Assembly: GCA_900547085.1 (NCBI GenBank)
Contig: URFI01000121.1
Location: forward strand, 1 to 7,208
Direction: 5' to 3'
Source of the DNA: an uncultured Prevotella sp.
GTDB lineage: Bacteria; Bacteroidota; Bacteroidia; Bacteroidales; Bacteroidaceae
Length of the DNA stretch: 7,208 bases
Shown: piece after piece, positions 5,825-7,208 of the stretch
How positions within the stretch are numbered: position 1 is the first letter of the stretch
Layout of the letters: each line of letters opens with the position of its first letter
Translations under genes and position numbers: made by a program
The notes under the pieces: model-generated
What the model was told of the DNA's origin: nothing
The model's database searches: none
What the model saw: only the letters and a program-made list of their open reading frames with translations

Positions 5825-7195
5825 CTATTCTTTAATCTTGATAAATGCATTTGTCAGGATGGCCGTAAGTCCACCTGTCGTAATGCCCGAAGAAAAGATG
5901 TTTTTGATGGTTTCTGGCATGTGATCCAGTATACCTGGGACCATTTCTACGCTAAGGCCCAGGGCAAAGCTGATGGCCATCACCAATACTGCCTTCCGGT
6001 TGATTTGAGTTGATGCGATGATTTTGATGCCTGCGGCAGCTACGGTTCCAAACATCAACAGCGTGGCGCCACCGAGTACCGGAGCCGGAATTAAGGAAAA
6101 CACCAATCCAACAACTGGGAACAGTCCTAAGACAACCAGTGCTCCGGCAATGTAGTAGCCAACATAGCGGCTGGCAATGCCTGTTAATTGAATCATTCCA
6201 TTGTTCTGTGCGAAGATTGAATTGGGGAAAGAGTTGAACACTGCGGCCAACATGGAGTTGAAACCATCGGCCAGAATGCCGCCCGATGCTCTTCTCTCAA
6301 ACACTTCACCTTCGATGAGTTCTCCGGAAATCAGTGAGTTGGCCGTGATGTCTCCGTATGCTTCAATGGCCGTTATGAGGTAAACCAGTCCCAATGATAT
6401 CAGGGCCGAAATGTCAAAGCGAAATCCGTATTTGAACGGAACGGGGATGATAAAGCCTCCATAGCTTTGAATGGAATCCAAGTGAATCATTCCCATGAGA
6501 TAGGCAGCGATGCATCCAATGAGGAGACCCAGCACGATTGAACTCATTCGGAGAAAGCGGTTGCTGGAACGATTGAAGATGATGATGCTGAACAACACCA
6601 GCGCTGCCAACCCAAGGTTTACCATAGATCCGAACGACCCATCAGCTTCGGCAGCGGCACCACCACCACATGAGTTGATTCCGGCCTTGACCAACGACAT
6701 GCCTATCAACGTGACAACGATGCCAGAGACCAGTGGCGTGATGATTTTGCGTGTGTACTTCAATAGGCGGCTCACGAGCATTTCGACAACAGAGGCGAAC
6801 ATGCAGGCGGTAAATATATAGGACAAAGCCATTTCGGTGTTCAACTTTCCACCTACCATGCCGAGCATGCCGGCTCCGATAATGGGGCCTATGAAGGAGA
6901 AGCTGGTGCCTTGGATGCACAAGAGTCCTGTACCAATGGGACCAATGCGGTGACATTGTATGAATGTGGCGACGCCAGAAACGAACAATGACATGGAAAC
7001 CAAGAATCCTGTTGTTTCCAAATCAAAATTAAGGGCATTCGAAATAATCAGCGGTGGGGTGATAATGGCTACGAAGATGGCCAGCAAGTGCTGCAGTGCG
7101 GCAAAGATACTTTCTCGGAGAGCCGGTCGGTCGTGAAGTCCATAAATCAGGTCTGTCGACTTTGACCTTACTTGTTCTTGTTCTGTTGTGTTCAT
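5825..7195 (-). CDS. NCS2 (NAT) family purine permease, XanQ/XanP-like
   Basis: A 456-aa inner-membrane nucleobase:cation symporter with about 14 membrane segments, expected to import a purine base such as xanthine with protons. The NAT signature QNNGMIQLTG is at 330-339. Residues known to matter in E. coli XanQ are all present at a near-constant offset: His36 (XanQ H31) in LQHLLA, Glu278 (E272) in TAIEAYGD, Asp310 (D304) in ILADGFNSM, Gln330 and Asn331 (Q324, N325). The position equivalent to XanQ Asn93 appears to be Ser98 (QGTSFSF), a site linked to xanthine versus uric acid choice, so the substrate may be broader than xanthine. Full length; ATG at 7195-7193, stop TAG. Only 13 bases before the start are in the window, so its promoter cannot be seen. 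It converges on the ABC cluster. Confidence 0.92.
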   Translation of the reverse strand: MNTTEQEQVRSKSTDLIYGLHDRPALRESIFAALQHLLAIFVAIITPPLIISNALNFDLETTGFLVSMSLFVSGVATFIQCHRIGPIGTGLLCIQGTSFSFIGPIIGAGMLGMVGGKLNTEMALSYIFTACMFASVVEMLVSRLLKYTRKIITPLVSGIVVTLIGMSLVKAGINSCGGGAAAEADGSFGSMVNLGLAALVLFSIIIFNRSSNRFLRMSSIVLGLLIGCIAAYLMGMIHLDSIQSYGGFIIPVPFKYGFRFDISALISLGLVYLITAIEAYGDITANSLISGELIEGEVFERRASGGILADGFNSMLAAVFNSFPNSIFAQNNGMIQLTGIASRYVGYYIAGALVVLGLFPVVGLVFSLIPAPVLGGATLLMFGTVAAAGIKIIASTQINRKAVLVMAISFALGLSVEMVPGILDHMPETIKNIFSSGITTGGLTAILTNAFIKIKE

Positions 7196-7208
7196 TTTAT
7201 AGCGTACA

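Noticed and set aside
5697..6013. Small + strand open frames starting at 5697 and 5810
   Set aside because: They run antisense into the purine permease gene, lack a recognisable domain, and one begins inside the tandem repeats.
6510..6956. Open frames of about 100 codons on both strands at 6510-6821 (+) and 6642-6956 (-)
   Set aside because: Both are shadows of the purine permease gene in other frames, with low-complexity His/Arg- or Pro-rich translations.

Overview
This 7.2 kb window looks like ordinary chromosomal DNA from a member of the Bacteroidales, most likely Prevotella or a close relative. Three things point there: a DUF4836-type lipoprotein of a family found mainly in Bacteroides and Prevotella, a promoter of the Bacteroidetes -33/-7 kind (TTTG, 19 nt, TAACTTTG), and the protein sequences themselves. 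The genus is inferred from these features, since no database search was possible. There is no transposase, integrase, tRNA, rRNA or CRISPR array.

Layout. Positions 1-2089 (+) hold the C-terminal two thirds of a nucleoside:H+ symporter (NupG family). It overlaps by ATGA a DUF151 'bifunctional nuclease' protein with a UVR tail, and the 16S rRNA methyltransferase RsmE follows 9 nt later. After a 94-nt gap with no convincing promoter or terminator, positions 2184-5359 (+) hold a second tight cluster: a DUF4836-like lipoprotein, then (3 nt later, GTG start) an ABC ATPase with altered catalytic motifs, then (ATGA overlap) an FtsX/MacB-type permease. The whole + strand set could be one transcript. 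Positions 5825-7195 (-) encode an NCS2 purine permease of the XanQ/XanP type, convergent with the cluster.

The 465-bp convergent gap (5360-5824) is the least ordinary part. Next to the ABC permease it carries what looks like a complete small-RNA gene on the - strand: a Bacteroidetes promoter with A/T-rich upstream DNA, about 90 nt without an AUG, and a hairpin plus seven-U terminator whose U-tract overlaps the permease stop codon. Beyond an AT-rich stretch there is a degenerate array of 22-bp tandem repeats that also forms two perfect hairpins.

Functionally, the outer genes suggest nucleoside and purine salvage (NupG-like and XanQ-like carriers). The central trio suggests an uncharacterised envelope system in which an ABC motor and an FtsX-like permease act with a lipoprotein. 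The best candidates for something undescribed are the sRNA gene, the 22-bp repeat array and the lipoprotein/variant-ABC module.
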